A DNA stretch of 64,000 nt from Paraburkholderia sprentiae WSM5005 (GCF_001865575.2 NZ_CP017561.2:3418001-3482000), one strand, 5' to 3'; shown: positions 38,139-48,276, counted from the first letter of the stretch. Notes: a model not told the origin generated them from the letters alone. Numbers and translations are program-made.

Positions 38139-39143
38139 TCAGCCCATTTTCTGCATGATCGACATCAGCTTTTTTGCGTAATGCGGATCGGTCGCATAAC
38201 CGGCGCGCTGCATGCCGGTCGCAAAACCGTTTACGTCGTGCGACGAATTGATCACCTGCGCATAACGCGGATTGTTCTTCAACAGGCTCGCGTAATCAGT
38301 CATCGCTTCCTCGTACGAGCCGTACGAGCGGAATTTCTCGACCGTGCGATGGGGCTTGCCGTTCACGTATTCGGTCGTGACCGTCGACACGGTCTTGCCG
38401 GTCCAGTCGTTGCCCGCCTTGATGCCGAACACGTTGTGGCTGGTCGAGCCGTCGGCCTTCTTGATCTCGCTCTTGCCCCAACCCGATTCGAGCGCGGCCT
38501 GACCGATGATGAAGCGCGCCGGAATGCCGGTCGCCGCGCTCGCGGCCTGCGCCGGCGCCGCGAGCTTGTCGACGAACGCGTCGACTTTCGGCGAACTGCC
38601 GTCGCCGCGCACCGGCGGCGTCAGCGCGCTATTGGCCGAGTAGGCCCGGCCGAGCGCGAGCTGGCCGTTTGCCTGGGCGTTGCCGTAGGCGCGCGCGAGC
38701 GCGTTGAGCGCTGCGCTCTGGCCTGCGTCGCCGCCGCTACCGCCGCCGAGCGCGTTGGCCATGCCGGCGAGACCACCGGCCGCGCCCGCGCCGTTCGCAC
38801 CGCCCACCTGCATGCCCTGGTTACGCATCAGCTGCTTGAGCATCGCGTCGGCCACGCCGATGCCCTTCTTCGATAGCTGCTGCGCCATCTGCTGATCCAT
38901 CATCGATGTGAAGGTCGCGGTGTCGTGCGAATCGAACGGACCGTCCTGCGGCGTCGCGTCGCGCATGCTCTTGAGCATCATCTGCGTGAACACCGCGTCG
39001 AACTGCTGCGCGGCCATCTTCATGCCGGCTTGCGGCGAGGCCTTCGCCTGTGCGCTCAGCGCGCCGAAGCCCTGCACGTCGAGCGCGAACCGGCTGGTCA
39101 GATCGTTGGCGGAGTTGACGCTATTGGTCGTATCCGAATTCAT
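38139..39143 (-). CDS. flgJ: Flagellar rod-assembly protein and muramidase FlgJ
   Basis: 334 residues in two parts. Residues 1-115 are the rod-cap domain (A-A-Q-Q-F-D-A-V-F-T-Q-M-M-L-K-S-M-R). A Gly/Ala-rich linker leads to the glucosaminidase domain from about 185, with Q-A-A-L-E-S-G-W-G (candidate catalytic Glu219), H-N-V-F-G-I-K and Y-A-S-L-L-K-N-N-P-R-Y. It is exported to the periplasm, where it opens peptidoglycan for the growing rod. Last gene of the flgBCDEFGHIJ operon. Confidence 0.95.
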   Translation of the reverse strand: MNSDTTNSVNSANDLTSRFALDVQGFGALSAQAKASPQAGMKMAAQQFDAVFTQMMLKSMRDATPQDGPFDSHDTATFTSMMDQQMAQQLSKKGIGVADAMLKQLMRNQGMQVGGANGAGAAGGLAGMANALGGGSGGDAGQSAALNALARAYGNAQANGQLALGRAYSANSALTPPVRGDGSSPKVDAFVDKLAAPAQAASAATGIPARFIIGQAALESGWGKSEIKKADGSTSHNVFGIKAGNDWTGKTVSTVTTEYVNGKPHRTVEKFRSYGSYEEAMTDYASLLKNNPRYAQVINSSHDVNGFATGMQRAGYATDPHYAKKLMSIMQKMG

Positions 39144-39155
39144 CGGGCGTGCTCC

Positions 39156-40325
39156 TTAGATAATTTCCAGGTCGGCGCGCAACGCACCGGCTGCTTTCAT
39201 GGCCTGCAGGATCGACATCAGATCCGCGGGCGTCGCGCCGAGCGCGTTGAGCCCCTTCACCACATCGGCGAGATTGGCACCGGCGTTCACGAGTTTCAGC
39301 GCGCCGTTGTCCTGCTTCATCTGGATCTGCGACTGCTGCGCGGCCACGGTGCGGCCGTTCGAGAACGCGCCCGGCTGGCTCACCACCGGCTGGGTATTGA
39401 TCACGACCGACAGATTGCCGTGTGCGACCGCGCAGTTCTGCAGCGTGACCATCTGGTTCATCACGATCGAGCCGGTGCGGGCGTTCAGGATCACCTTCGC
39501 GGCGGCCTGCGCGGGCCGCACTTCGAGGTTCTGCAATTGCGCCATGAACGAGACCTGCTGCTGCGGATCGGCCGGCGCGCGCAGTTGGACCGTGCGGCCG
39601 TCGAGCGCCGTCGCGGTGCCGCTGCCGAACGCATTGTCGATGGCCGCGACGACGCGCTGCGTGGTGTCGTAGTCCATGTCGTTCAGGTCGAGCTGCATCG
39701 TGCCCGCCTGCGACACCGCGGTCGGCACCGAGCGCTCGACGATCGCGCCGCTGGTGATGCGCCCGGCGGCCAGCTGGTTGACCTGCACCCTGCTGCCGTT
39801 CGCGCTCGCTCCCGCGCCGCCGACTGCGACGTTGCCCTGGCCGAGCGCATACACCTGGCCGTCGGCGCCCTTCAGCGGCGTGAGCAGCAGCGTGCCGCCG
39901 CGCAGGCTCTTCGCATTGCCGAGCGACGATACCGTGACGTCGATCGCTTCGCCCGGCCGCGCGAACGGCGGCAGCACCGCGGTCACCATCACGGCGGCGA
40001 CGTTCTTCAGCTGGATGTTCGACAGCGACGACTGCGAGTTGCTCGAGCCCGCCGCCTGGTTGTTGATCGAGATGCCGAGGTTCGCGAGCATGTTCGCGAG
40101 CGTCTGGGTCGTAAACGGCGTCTGCGTGGTCTGGTCGCCGGTGCCGTCGAGGCCGACCACGAGGCCGTAGCCGATCAGCGGGTTGTCGCGCACGCCCTGG
40201 ATCTGCGCGAGATCCTTCAGGCGCTCGGCGTGCGCGGGCGTCGCGGCCGGCAGCGCCGCGCAGGCGAGCGCGACGAACATGAGTGCGCGGCCCGCGCGCG
40301 ACAGCCTGTTGAAGACGATCGCCAT
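39156..40325 (-). CDS. flgI: Flagellar P-ring protein FlgI
   Basis: 389 residues from ATG 40325, two bases after the flgH stop. Signal peptide ends about residue 33 (T-P-A-H-A-E-R), followed by the invariant [30 protein letters not shown]. Forms the periplasmic P ring in the peptidoglycan layer. The C-terminus ([24 protein letters not shown]) is intact. Confidence 0.97.
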   Translation of the reverse strand: MAIVFNRLSRAGRALMFVALACAALPAATPAHAERLKDLAQIQGVRDNPLIGYGLVVGLDGTGDQTTQTPFTTQTLANMLANLGISINNQAAGSSNSQSSLSNIQLKNVAAVMVTAVLPPFARPGEAIDVTVSSLGNAKSLRGGTLLLTPLKGADGQVYALGQGNVAVGGAGASANGSRVQVNQLAAGRITSGAIVERSVPTAVSQAGTMQLDLNDMDYDTTQRVVAAIDNAFGSGTATALDGRTVQLRAPADPQQQVSFMAQLQNLEVRPAQAAAKVILNARTGSIVMNQMVTLQNCAVAHGNLSVVINTQPVVSQPGAFSNGRTVAAQQSQIQMKQDNGALKLVNAGANLADVVKGLNALGATPADLMSILQAMKAAGALRADLEII

Positions 40326-40327
40326 GA

Positions 40328-41026
40328 TCACCACGGTGCCACGTTGAGGAAGAACCGCTGCAGCCAGCCCATGTTCTCCGCCTCGTCTATGTAACCCTTC
40401 GCGGAGTATTCGATTTTCGCGTCGGCGACCTGGGTCGAGTACACCGCGTTGAGACTCGAAATCGTGTTGGGATTCACGACACCGGAAAAGCGCACGAATT
40501 CATTGCCCTGATTGATCAGCATCTGTTTCTCACCGCTCACGATCAGGTTGCCGTTCGCCTGCACGCCGGTCACGGTCACGGTGATCGTGCCGTTGAACGT
40601 ATTCGACGCGTTCGCGCCGCCGGTCCCGGCAAAACCGTTGGTGCCGGTCGCGCTCAGGTTGGCCTTGCCGAACAGGCCGCCGAGAAAGCCCGCGGTCGGC
40701 ACGTTGAAGTTGGTGTTGCCGTTGCGGTTCGCATTCGCGCCCGATGACTTCGTCGCGTTGATGTTCTCGGCGATCACGATCGTGATGATGTCGCCCACAT
40801 TGCGCGGCCGCTGGTCTTCGAACAACGGACGGCCCGCGTAGCCCGGGTTGTAGATCGAGCCCGGCGCCTGCGCCTGCGGCGGTATCGGCGGCAGCGCGGT
40901 CATCGGCTGCTGCGTGATCGGTTGCTTCGGCACGAGTCCGCAGCCGCCGAGCGCGGCGAGCAGCGCGAGCTGCACGAGCGCCTCGGCCGTACGCGAATGC
41001 ACCGGAGTGCGAGTGGAGTGCGCCAT
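40328..41026 (-). CDS. flgH: Flagellar L-ring lipoprotein FlgH
   Basis: 232 residues from ATG 41026. Lipobox A-L-G-G-C with the lipidated Cys at about residue 29. Then [18 protein letters not shown] and the C-terminal G-V-V-N-P-N-T-I-S...[17 protein letters not shown], hallmarks of FlgH. Forms the outer-membrane L ring around the rod. Ends two bases before flgI. Confidence 0.96.
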   Translation of the reverse strand: MAHSTRTPVHSRTAEALVQLALLAALGGCGLVPKQPITQQPMTALPPIPPQAQAPGSIYNPGYAGRPLFEDQRPRNVGDIITIVIAENINATKSSGANANRNGNTNFNVPTAGFLGGLFGKANLSATGTNGFAGTGGANASNTFNGTITVTVTGVQANGNLIVSGEKQMLINQGNEFVRFSGVVNPNTISSLNAVYSTQVADAKIEYSAKGYIDEAENMGWLQRFFLNVAPW

Positions 41027-41055
41027 CTTCGTTGACCGCCTTAAATTTCCCGTCC

Positions 41056-41844
41056 TCAAACCTGCATCTGGCTCAAGGTCTGCAGCATCTGGTCGGAGGT
41101 CGTCACGGCCTTGCTGTTGATTTCATACGCGCGCTGCGTCTGGATCATGTTCACCAGTTCCTGCACGACGTTGACGTTCGACGCTTCCACGTAACCCTGG
41201 TTGAGCGTGCCCGAGCCGTTCAGGCCCGGTTGCGCCACGTTCGGCGCGCCCGACGACGCCGTCTCCGCGAACAGGTTTTCGCCCTTCGCGTCGAGTCCGG
41301 CCGGGTTGATGAAAGTTGCGACCTGCATCGAGCCGAGCTGCTGCGTATTGCTCGAGCCGGACACGGTGATCGACACCACGCCGTCGCTGCCGATCGTCAG
41401 CGAGGTTGCATTGGTCGGGATCGTGATCGCCGGAATCACCTGGTAGCCGCTCGACGTGACGAGCTGACCCTGCGCGTTGGTCTGGAACGAGCCATCGCGC
41501 GTGTAGGCAGTCGTGCCGTCGGGCATCTGCACCTGGAAGAACCCGGCGCCGTTGATCGCGACGTCCTTTGAGTTGCCGGTCTGCTGCAGGTTGCCCTGCG
41601 TGTACAGGCGCTCGGTCGCGACCTGCTGCACGCCGGTGCCGAGCTGGATGCCCGACGGCAACTCGGTTTGCTGCGTCGAGTTCGCGCCCGGCTGGCGGAT
41701 GGTCTGGTACAGCAGATCTTCGAATACCGCGCGCGAGCCCTTGAAGCCGTTGGTGCTGACGTTCGCGAGGTTGTTCGAGATCACGTCCATCTGCGCCTGT
41801 TGCGCATTCATGCCGGTGGCGGCGATATAGAGTGAGCGGTTCAC
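41056..41844 (-). CDS. flgG: Flagellar distal rod protein FlgG
   Basis: 262 residues, family length. N-terminus [30 protein letters not shown] and C-terminus [25 protein letters not shown] are nearly invariant. Builds the distal rod. Lies 53 bases downstream of flgF. Confidence 0.97.
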   Translation of the reverse strand: MNRSLYIAATGMNAQQAQMDVISNNLANVSTNGFKGSRAVFEDLLYQTIRQPGANSTQQTELPSGIQLGTGVQQVATERLYTQGNLQQTGNSKDVAINGAGFFQVQMPDGTTAYTRDGSFQTNAQGQLVTSSGYQVIPAITIPTNATSLTIGSDGVVSITVSGSSNTQQLGSMQVATFINPAGLDAKGENLFAETASSGAPNVAQPGLNGSGTLNQGYVEASNVNVVQELVNMIQTQRAYEINSKAVTTSDQMLQTLSQMQV

Positions 41845-41897
41845 GTGTGGTTCTCCAGTGTCGGCGCGCGCCTCGTCGCGCGCACCGTGGCAATCCG

Positions 41898-42656
41898 TTA
41901 GCTGAAGCTGAGCAGCTGGTTGGCGGACTGATCGTTTTTGTCGGCGTTTTCCAGCAACTGTGTCTGCATCTGGAACTGGCGCGCGTTGGTGATCATCGAG
42001 ACCATCGCGCTGACCGGATTCACGTTGCTGCCTTCGAGCGACGCCGGCGCGAGCGTCACGGTCGGATCGGCGTCGGCGGGGTTGCCGTCGGCGGTGCGAA
42101 ACAGACCGTCATCGCCGCGCGTGAGCGACTGCGGATCGGGATTGACGAGCTTCAGTTGATCGACGGTGACGACAGCGGTGGGCGGATCGCCCGGCGTCAG
42201 CGCGGACACCGTGCCGTCCTTGCCGATCGTGATCTGCGCGCCCGGCGGGACCGCTACCGGCCCGCCGTTGCCGAGCACGACCTGATTGGTCGCATTCACG
42301 AGCTGGCCGTTTTCGTCGATGTGCAGATTGCCTGCGCGCGTGTAGGCCTCGTTGCCGTCGGCGGTCTGCACCGACAGCCAGCCCGGCCCCTGAATCGCGA
42401 CGTCGAGCGGATTACCCGTCTGCTGGATCGGCCCCGGCGTGTAGTCGGCGCCCGGTGTCGAGGACAGCACGAACGTGCGGGTCGTGTCGTCGTTGATCGA
42501 GCTGCCGTCGCCGAACGACATCGGCACGGCGCGGTAGGTTTCGAGCTGCGCGCGAAAGCCCGTGGTCGACGCGTTCGCGAGGTTGTTCGCGACGATCGCC
42601 TGCTGTTCCAGCGCCTGCGCGCTGCCCGACATCGCGGTGTAGATCAGCCGATCCAT
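41898..42656 (-). CDS. flgF: Flagellar proximal rod protein FlgF
   Basis: 252 residues. Starts [19 protein letters not shown], the typical FlgF form with [15 protein letters not shown], and ends in the rod C-terminal helix ([17 protein letters not shown]). GAGGTC-type ribosome site precedes the start, 17 bases after flgE. Confidence 0.96.
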   Translation of the reverse strand: MDRLIYTAMSGSAQALEQQAIVANNLANASTTGFRAQLETYRAVPMSFGDGSSINDDTTRTFVLSSTPGADYTPGPIQQTGNPLDVAIQGPGWLSVQTADGNEAYTRAGNLHIDENGQLVNATNQVVLGNGGPVAVPPGAQITIGKDGTVSALTPGDPPTAVVTVDQLKLVNPDPQSLTRGDDGLFRTADGNPADADPTVTLAPASLEGSNVNPVSAMVSMITNARQFQMQTQLLENADKNDQSANQLLSFS

Positions 42657-42673
42657 GAAGAGGTCCCGTTGGC

Positions 42674-44188
42674 TTACAGGTTGATCAGGGTCTGGTCGAC
42701 GGCCTGCTGGGTCTTGATCGTCTGCGCGTTCGCCTGATAGTTGCGCTGCGCGGTGATCAGGTTGACCAGCTCGCTCGTCAGATCGACGTTCGAGTTCTCG
42801 ACCGCGCCGCCTTGCAGCACGCCGTGATTGGTCGAGCCGGGCGTGGAAATCTGCGCGACGCCCGAAGCCGCCGTCTGGCCGTACTCGTTATTGCCGAGGT
42901 CGACGAGGCCGTTCTCGTTCGAGAAGTTCGCGAGCACGATCTGGCCGAGCGCCGCGGTCTGGCCGTTCGAGTAGTTGCCGGTCAGCGTGCCGTCGGCACC
43001 GACCGTGAAGCTCGTCAGCTGGCCCGCCGCGTAGCCGTCGGTCGACAGGCTGTTCACGCCGTCCTTGCCGCCGTACTGCGTGGTGCCGGCCACGTTCAGC
43101 GTGACGTTCTGCGGCGTGCTCGAACCGTCGGTGTTCGGCAGCGACATGGTGAACGCGCCAAGGGTCGCGGTCGCGAGGCCGGTCGTCGCGTCGATCGTGC
43201 TGACCAGCGTGCCCGACGAATTGAAGTTCGCCGTGCCGATCAGCGTCGCGGTGCCGGTCGACGGGCCCGCGTACACGTTCCATGTGCCCGAGCCCGTCTT
43301 CGCGAAGTACATGTTGACCGTCTGCGAGCCGCCGAGCGTGTCGTAGACGGTTGTGCTCGTCGAATAGTTGTAGGTCGACGAGCTGTTCTGGTTGAACGTG
43401 GTCGGGTTCTGCGTGATCGTGTAGCTGTCGTTGACCGCCGGCGCGCCGCTGAACGTAATGCTCTCGCCGTTGCCCAGCGTGATCGCGGTGCCGGCCGTGT
43501 AGTTCTGCGACGCGGTGGTCGTGCCGAGTGTGTTGTCCGTGACCGTGTAGGTGGTCGGGCTCGTGAAGTTGATCGTGTACTTGTCGGTGTTCGTGCCCGC
43601 GGCCGCGTTGGTGATCGTCGCGCCGGTCGTATTCAGCGTGCCGGCGTTGGTGCCGCCGGGCGTCGCGGTAGGCGCGCCGAGCATGATGTCGTCCTGCGCG
43701 TTCAGGTTCAGGCCCGCGGTGACCGAGGTGGTCGCCTGCGGCGCGATGTTCGCGGTCGGCACCTGCAGCGGCACGGTCTGCGCGGTGTTGATGATGCCCG
43801 AGCTATTGGCCGCGTAGCCCATCAGATCGAGGCCCTGCGCGTTCGTGACGAAGCCGTTCTTGTCGAGCTGGAACACGCCGTTGCGCGAATAGGTCAGCGT
43901 GCCGTTGTTCGACATCTGAAAGAAGCCGTTGCCGTTGATCGCGACGTTCAGCGCCTGGTTCGTCGTGTTGATCGTGCCTTGCGAGAACTGCTGCTGCACT
44001 TCCGACAGCTGCGTGCCGATACCGATCTGCTGGCTCACCGCGGTCGCGACCGAATTGGCGTACATGTCGGCGAATTCGGCGGTGCCGCTCTTGAAACCGA
44101 CCGTGTTGGCGTTGGCGATGTTGTTGCCGATCACGTCGAGATCGCTCGACGACGCCGACAGACCGCTCAAACCTGTTTGGTAACTCAT
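42674..44188 (-). CDS. flgE: Flagellar hook protein FlgE
   Basis: 504 residues against about 403 in Salmonella. Conserved ends: M-S-Y-Q-T-G-L-S-G-L, N-N-I-A-N-A-N-T-V-G-F-K-S, N-G-F-F-Q-M, and C-terminal N-S-N-V-D-L-T-S-E-L-V-N-L-I-T-A-Q-R-N-Y-Q-A-N-A-Q. The extra 100 residues include a module at 190-262 resembling modules in FlgK and FlgL. Polymerises into the hook under FliK control. Confidence 0.95.
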   Translation of the reverse strand: MSYQTGLSGLSASSSDLDVIGNNIANANTVGFKSGTAEFADMYANSVATAVSQQIGIGTQLSEVQQQFSQGTINTTNQALNVAINGNGFFQMSNNGTLTYSRNGVFQLDKNGFVTNAQGLDLMGYAANSSGIINTAQTVPLQVPTANIAPQATTSVTAGLNLNAQDDIMLGAPTATPGGTNAGTLNTTGATITNAAAGTNTDKYTINFTSPTTYTVTDNTLGTTTASQNYTAGTAITLGNGESITFSGAPAVNDSYTITQNPTTFNQNSSSTYNYSTSTTVYDTLGGSQTVNMYFAKTGSGTWNVYAGPSTGTATLIGTANFNSSGTLVSTIDATTGLATATLGAFTMSLPNTDGSSTPQNVTLNVAGTTQYGGKDGVNSLSTDGYAAGQLTSFTVGADGTLTGNYSNGQTAALGQIVLANFSNENGLVDLGNNEYGQTAASGVAQISTPGSTNHGVLQGGAVENSNVDLTSELVNLITAQRNYQANAQTIKTQQAVDQTLINL

Positions 44189-44231
44189 GACGTACTCCGT
44201 ATCTGCAAAGTCGTAACGGGATGGATGCGGC

Positions 44232-44954
44232 TTACAGGATTGCGGCGACGCTGGTCAGGCCGACCGTCGAGCCGTTCGACAGCACGAGGCCCGCCGTGCC
44301 GTCGCTCTGCTGGACGACGCTTTGGACGGTCGCGCCGGTGAGCGTTGTGGCCGTCGCCTGCTGGCCGTTGATCGTGCCGGTCGCGGTGATCGTGTACGTG
44401 CCGTCGGCGAGCGTATTGCCCGCCGAGTCGGTCGGCGTCCAGCCGACCGGAATCGTGCCGGCCGACTGCTTGCCGAGGTCGATCGTGTTGACGATGGTGC
44501 CGGCCGAGTTCTTCACGACGACCTGCAGGTCGCTGACGGAGTTCGCGAGCGTGACGCCGAACTCGGTCGCCTTGCCGCTCGACACGGAGATCGAGTTGCC
44601 CGGCGCGAGCACGGTCGAGCCGATCAGCAGCGCGGACTGCGACTGCTGGCCGGCCGCTAGCTGCGTCGACAGCGACGAGAGCGACGTATTGAGCTGGCTG
44701 ATGCCCTGCACCGTGCTGATCTGGGCCAGCTGCGAGGTCATCTGCGAGCTGTCCATCGGATTGGTCGGGTCCTGGTTCTTCATCTGCGCGACGAGCAGTT
44801 GCAGGAAGGTGTTCTGCAGGTCCGCGGGCGAGGTGCCCGACGTGCTGCTCGTCGAGCTGCTCGCGCTCGAGCTGCTGCTTGTGCCGTTCATCGTGTCGAG
44901 CAGCGTCTGCGAAACCGTCGCGCCGCTGCTGCCGATCGTGGTGTTGGTGGTCAA
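44232..44954 (-). CDS. flgD: Flagellar hook assembly scaffold FlgD
   Basis: 240 residues. Ser/Thr-rich N-terminus with the family block F-L-Q-L-L-V-A-Q-M-K-N-Q-D-P-T-N-P-M-D-S-S-Q-M-T-S-Q-L-A-Q-I-S-T-V-Q-G-I, then the FlgD Tudor/Fn3-like C-terminal region (I-P-V-G-W-T-P-T-D-S-A-G-N...G-T-Y-T-I). It caps the growing hook and is shed when the hook is complete. Confidence 0.96.
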   Translation of the reverse strand: MTTNTTIGSSGATVSQTLLDTMNGTSSSSSASSSTSSTSGTSPADLQNTFLQLLVAQMKNQDPTNPMDSSQMTSQLAQISTVQGISQLNTSLSSLSTQLAAGQQSQSALLIGSTVLAPGNSISVSSGKATEFGVTLANSVSDLQVVVKNSAGTIVNTIDLGKQSAGTIPVGWTPTDSAGNTLADGTYTITATGTINGQQATATTLTGATVQSVVQQSDGTAGLVLSNGSTVGLTSVAAIL

Positions 44955-44964
44955 GGCTCTCTCC

Positions 44965-45390
44965 TCAGGTTCCGATCGTGAGCGTTTTCAGCATCAGGGT
45001 TTTGGCTGTGTTCAGCGTTTCGACGTTGGCCTGGTACGAGCGCGAGGCCGAGATCATGTTGACCATCTCCTGCACCGGGTCGACGTTGGGTAGCGTCACG
45101 TAGCCGTTCGCATCGGCCGCCGGATTGCCGGGTTCGTACGCGGTCTTCATCGGCGACGGGTCGTCGACCACGCCAGTCACCTGCACGCCCCCGACCTGCT
45201 GGCCGGAGCCCGAGCGCGCGCCGCCGAGCGGGTTCACCGCGAACACGACCTGCTTGGCCTTGTACGGCTGACCGTCGGGGCCGGTCGTGCTGTCAGCGTT
45301 GGCGAGGTTCGACGCCGTCACGTTGAGCCGCTCCGATTGCGCCGACATCGCGGAGCCCGCGACACCAAAAATATTCATCAGGGATGGCAT
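44965..45390 (-). CDS. flgC: Flagellar proximal rod protein FlgC
   Basis: 141 residues. [32 protein letters not shown] and the C-terminal [20 protein letters not shown] are the standard FlgC motifs. Ten bases upstream of flgD; 128 bases separate it from flgB, with nothing recognisable inside. Confidence 0.96.
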   Translation of the reverse strand: MPSLMNIFGVAGSAMSAQSERLNVTASNLANADSTTGPDGQPYKAKQVVFAVNPLGGARSGSGQQVGGVQVTGVVDDPSPMKTAYEPGNPAADANGYVTLPNVDPVQEMVNMISASRSYQANVETLNTAKTLMLKTLTIGT

Positions 45391-45518
45391 GTTTCCTGAC
45401 CTCTCCTGCCGGTTCGCACCGGCGTTACGTTAAGTCCCGTAGCGTTCGTGTTCCTGCGTGCTGGCTGCCTGTATTCAGCTGCCATGCGCTCTGCTTGTGT
45501 GCGGTGCGGCCGTCCGGC

Positions 45519-46016
45519 TTACGAGCCCGACGTGATCGCCGACAGCATCGTCTTGATCTGATTTGACACGACCGTCATGCCCGACTCGAAGTGCACCGTG
45601 TTGTCGGCGAACTGCACGCGCTCGGTGTCGACGTCGACCGTGTTGCCGTCGAGCGCCGGCTGCTGCGGAATCCGGTATTGCAGGTTGCCGTAGTCGTCGG
45701 GGCTGCCGCCCGTCGCCGTCAGCGTGGCCTTGCCGCTCATGTGGCCGGCCTCGGTCGTGTTCATCGACATGCCGCTCGTCACGCCCGCGGGCTGCGTCAT
45801 CGCGAGCGTCGAGCCGTTCGATGCGCCCTGCCCGGCGCTGCTGCCGCCCGTCTTCTTCAGCGCGCCGGCGAGCGACGACGCGAAGTCGATATCGCGCGCC
45901 TTGTAGCCGGGGGTGTCGGCGTTCGCGATATTCGACGACAACAGTTCCTGCCGGTAGGCGCGTACATCCATCGCCTGCCGGCCGAACGCGAATTCGGCAT
46001 CGAGTTTGTCCAGCAT
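45519..46016 (-). CDS. flgB: Flagellar proximal rod protein FlgB
   Basis: 165 residues from ATG 46016 (M-L-D-K-L-D-A-E-F-A-F-G), preceded by a GGGAGATTCCC stretch. Rod motif Y-R-Q-E-L-L-S-S-N-I-A-N-A-D-T-P-G-Y-K-A-R-D-I-D-F is intact. A middle region rich in Gly/Ser/Thr adds some length over Salmonella (138). First gene of the flgB-J operon, divergent from flgA. Confidence 0.95.
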   Translation of the reverse strand: MLDKLDAEFAFGRQAMDVRAYRQELLSSNIANADTPGYKARDIDFASSLAGALKKTGGSSAGQGASNGSTLAMTQPAGVTSGMSMNTTEAGHMSGKATLTATGGSPDDYGNLQYRIPQQPALDGNTVDVDTERVQFADNTVHFESGMTVVSNQIKTMLSAITSGS

Positions 46017-46232
46017 GGGAATCTCCCGAGAACGTTTCCAAGGCCGTCCCGTGTGCGCGTCGTGCGGGACACGCGGCGGATGAAGGCCTTTTTGCATGTG
46101 ATGCATCTTATGGGCCGCGCGCAAGCGGCAATCGGACGAATAACCGGGAAAGGGGGCTTCTATTCAACGTTTGCGCGAAGGGGGGGCTCACTAGAATGCA
46201 AGGCGTACCGATGCATTCGATGGAGACCCGCG

Positions 46233-47645
46233 ATGGACCAGCCCACTAACACCTTGCCGCAGCCTGCGAGCGGCACGAGCGTGGGCGCGCGGGCGGTGCG
46301 GCGCGGTTTCGCGCATTGCCTGACGCGGCTGGTCATCAATGTGGCGGTATGGGTGGCGGGCGGCATCGTGTTGCTGCCGGCCACGACCCAGGCGCAGGAC
46401 GCGGGCGGCCCGATCGTGATTCCAGGGCCCGCCGAGAAGAATCCCGCCGCGCTGAACGATCTCGCGCAACGGATTCAGACGCCGGCGCAGCGCAACGCGT
46501 CGGCGGCCTCGCTCGCCGCGGCGACCGCGCAGTCGCTCGGCCGCGCGAGCGTCTCGCGCGACACCGATGCGTTCGGCCGGGCCGCGAGCGCGAACGGTGC
46601 GATCGTCATTCCGGGCGCGGCCGAGCCCGCTATCGCCGCGCCGGCAATCATCCGCACCAACTTCAAACCGGACGCCAACGGCGTGGTGACGATTCCGCCG
46701 GCGGCCAGCACGGGGGCGTCGGGCGTCGCGCGCGTCAATGTCGAAGCGGGCCCGGCCGCCGGCCTCGCGAATCCGCGCGCGGTCGCGGCCAACGCACCGC
46801 AAGGCGACGGTTTCGACAGTCTCGCGTCGCGCGGCGAGCCGCCCCAGTTCGGCGCGAATGGCAAGCTACTCGCGACCGCGCCCAAGCAGACGGCAAATCC
46901 CGCGATCGCGAGAATGCCCGTCGCGTCGCCAGCCTCGCGCCAGCCGGCCGTCGCACAGGGAACGCCGCAGCCCGCTACCGCCGCCGCGCCCGTTCAGCCC
47001 GCGCCACCCGCGCCACGGCCCGGCCAGCAGGACCCGGAAGCAATTCATGCGACCGCGCTCGCCTTCCTGCAACAGCAGGCCGTCGGCTTGCCCGGCAAGG
47101 TCGACATTACGGTGGCGTCCGCGTTTGCGCGCGGCCTCGCCGCGTGCACCTCGCTCGAACCGTTCATGCCGACCGGCGCGCGCCTGTGGGGCCGGCTGAC
47201 GGTCGGCGTGCGCTGCGCGGGCGAGCGGCCGTGGACCCTCTATCTGCAGGCCCGCATCGCGCTGCATGCGACCTACTACCTCGCCGCCCGCGCGATGGCG
47301 CCGGGCGAAGTGCTGACGGCCGCCGATCTCGTCGCGCGTGAAGGCGACCTGACCGGCCTGCCGCAGGCGATCGTCACCGACCCGTCGCAGGCAGTCGGCT
47401 CGGTCTCGCTGGTGCGGATCGCGGGCGGCATGCCGCTGCGCCGCGACATGCTGAAGAGCGCGTCGGCGGTGGCGATCGGCCAGACCGTGCGGGTCGTCGC
47501 GGCCGGTGACGGTTTCTCGATTTCGTCCGAGGGCAGCGCGATGAATAACGCGTCGCCGGGCCAGCACGTGCGCGTGAAGACCGCGAACGGCCAGATCATC
47601 TCCGGCATCGTCAAGGACGGCGGGACGGTGGAGATCCAGATGTGA
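46233..47645 (+). CDS. flgA: Flagella basal body P-ring formation protein FlgA, long form
   Basis: 470 residues from ATG 46233, roughly twice the usual 220-240. Signal segment or TM about 32-50 ending T-T-Q-A-Q-D. Residues 50-270 are Ala/Pro-rich and likely disordered, with two copies of an I-V-I-P-G-x-A-E motif. The FlgA/SAF portion follows: P-G-K-V-D-I-T-V, L-W-G-R-L-T-V-G-V-R-C, M-A-P-G-E-V-L-T-A-A-D-L, then L-R-R-D-M-L-K and V-R-V-K-T-A-N-G-Q-I-I-S-G-I-V. FlgA is a periplasmic chaperone for FlgI. The function of the long linker is unknown. Confidence 0.93.
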   Translation: MDQPTNTLPQPASGTSVGARAVRRGFAHCLTRLVINVAVWVAGGIVLLPATTQAQDAGGPIVIPGPAEKNPAALNDLAQRIQTPAQRNASAASLAAATAQSLGRASVSRDTDAFGRAASANGAIVIPGAAEPAIAAPAIIRTNFKPDANGVVTIPPAASTGASGVARVNVEAGPAAGLANPRAVAANAPQGDGFDSLASRGEPPQFGANGKLLATAPKQTANPAIARMPVASPASRQPAVAQGTPQPATAAAPVQPAPPAPRPGQQDPEAIHATALAFLQQQAVGLPGKVDITVASAFARGLAACTSLEPFMPTGARLWGRLTVGVRCAGERPWTLYLQARIALHATYYLAARAMAPGEVLTAADLVAREGDLTGLPQAIVTDPSQAVGSVSLVRIAGGMPLRRDMLKSASAVAIGQTVRVVAAGDGFSISSEGSAMNNASPGQHVRVKTANGQIISGIVKDGGTVEIQM

Positions 47646-47766
47646 GCGGGCCGGCGGCAATGAGCACGCTCGAAGCCGCTGCCGCGGCGGCGGTGGCAGC
47701 GGACAAACGGGTATTGAAAGGGGCAGATGGCCACCTGGTGGCGGGCTGGGTGTCGAGCGATTGCGC

Positions 47767-47794
47767 TAAAGTTTTGATCAGTGGTTGCCGTTAT
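47767..47794 (+). promoter_or_regulatory. FliA (sigma-28) promoter of flgM-flgN
   Basis: TAAAGTTT (47767-47774, perfect), 12 bases, GCCGTTAT (47787-47794, two mismatches to GCCGATAA). It lies 28 bases upstream of the flgM GTG. Confidence 0.8.
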
Positions 47795-47822
47795 CAAGGT
47801 CAAATCGTTAGGGAAGCCAATC

Positions 47823-48182
47823 GTGAAAGTCGATTCCACCACCTCTTCGAATCTGCCATCGTTGAAAGACGCTTTGTCGCGTTCGCAGCAGAACGGCGAA
47901 GCCACGCCCGCAGCCAGCGCCACGCAAGGCGCGGCGGGCGCGGCCACGTCGAGCGCGAGCAGCGCGTCGGGCGACACCAGCGTGAGCCTGTCGGGTCTGT
48001 CGCAACATCTGCGCAGTCTCGCGGCCTCCGGTTCGGCCGACATCGACACCGCGCACGTCGAATCGATCAAGCAGGCGATCAAGGACGGCACGCTGCAGAT
48101 CGACTCCGGCAAGATCGCCGACGGCGTGTTGCAGACGGCGCGCGACCTGTTGCAAAACAAAGCCTCGTCGACCGGCAACTGA
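47823..48182 (+). CDS. flgM: Anti-sigma-28 factor FlgM
   Basis: 119 residues from GTG 47823, giving the family start M-K-V-D-S-T; TTAGGGAAG is the ribosome site. The N-terminal half is disordered and Ala/Ser-rich; the C-terminal half has V-S-L-S-G-L-S-Q-H-L-R-S-L and the sigma-binding helices (V-E-S-I-K-Q-A-I-K-D-G-T-L-Q-I-D-S-G-K-I-A-D-G-V-L). FlgM holds FliA inactive until it is exported through the finished hook. Its own FliA promoter provides feedback. Confidence 0.95.
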   Translation: MKVDSTTSSNLPSLKDALSRSQQNGEATPAASATQGAAGAATSSASSASGDTSVSLSGLSQHLRSLAASGSADIDTAHVESIKQAIKDGTLQIDSGKIADGVLQTARDLLQNKASSTGN

Positions 48183-48276
48183 TCGGCATCTCGCCGCGCG
48201 GTGCCCTGCCGGGCGGCGTCCGACCAACTCGGTTCGCGCGTGATTCGCGAGCCGGTGTGCGTAGCGAGTTGTTGAC

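Noticed and set aside
45591..46232. Upstream in-frame extension of flgA
   Set aside because: Runs antisense through flgB; the ATG at 46233 precedes a normal export signal.
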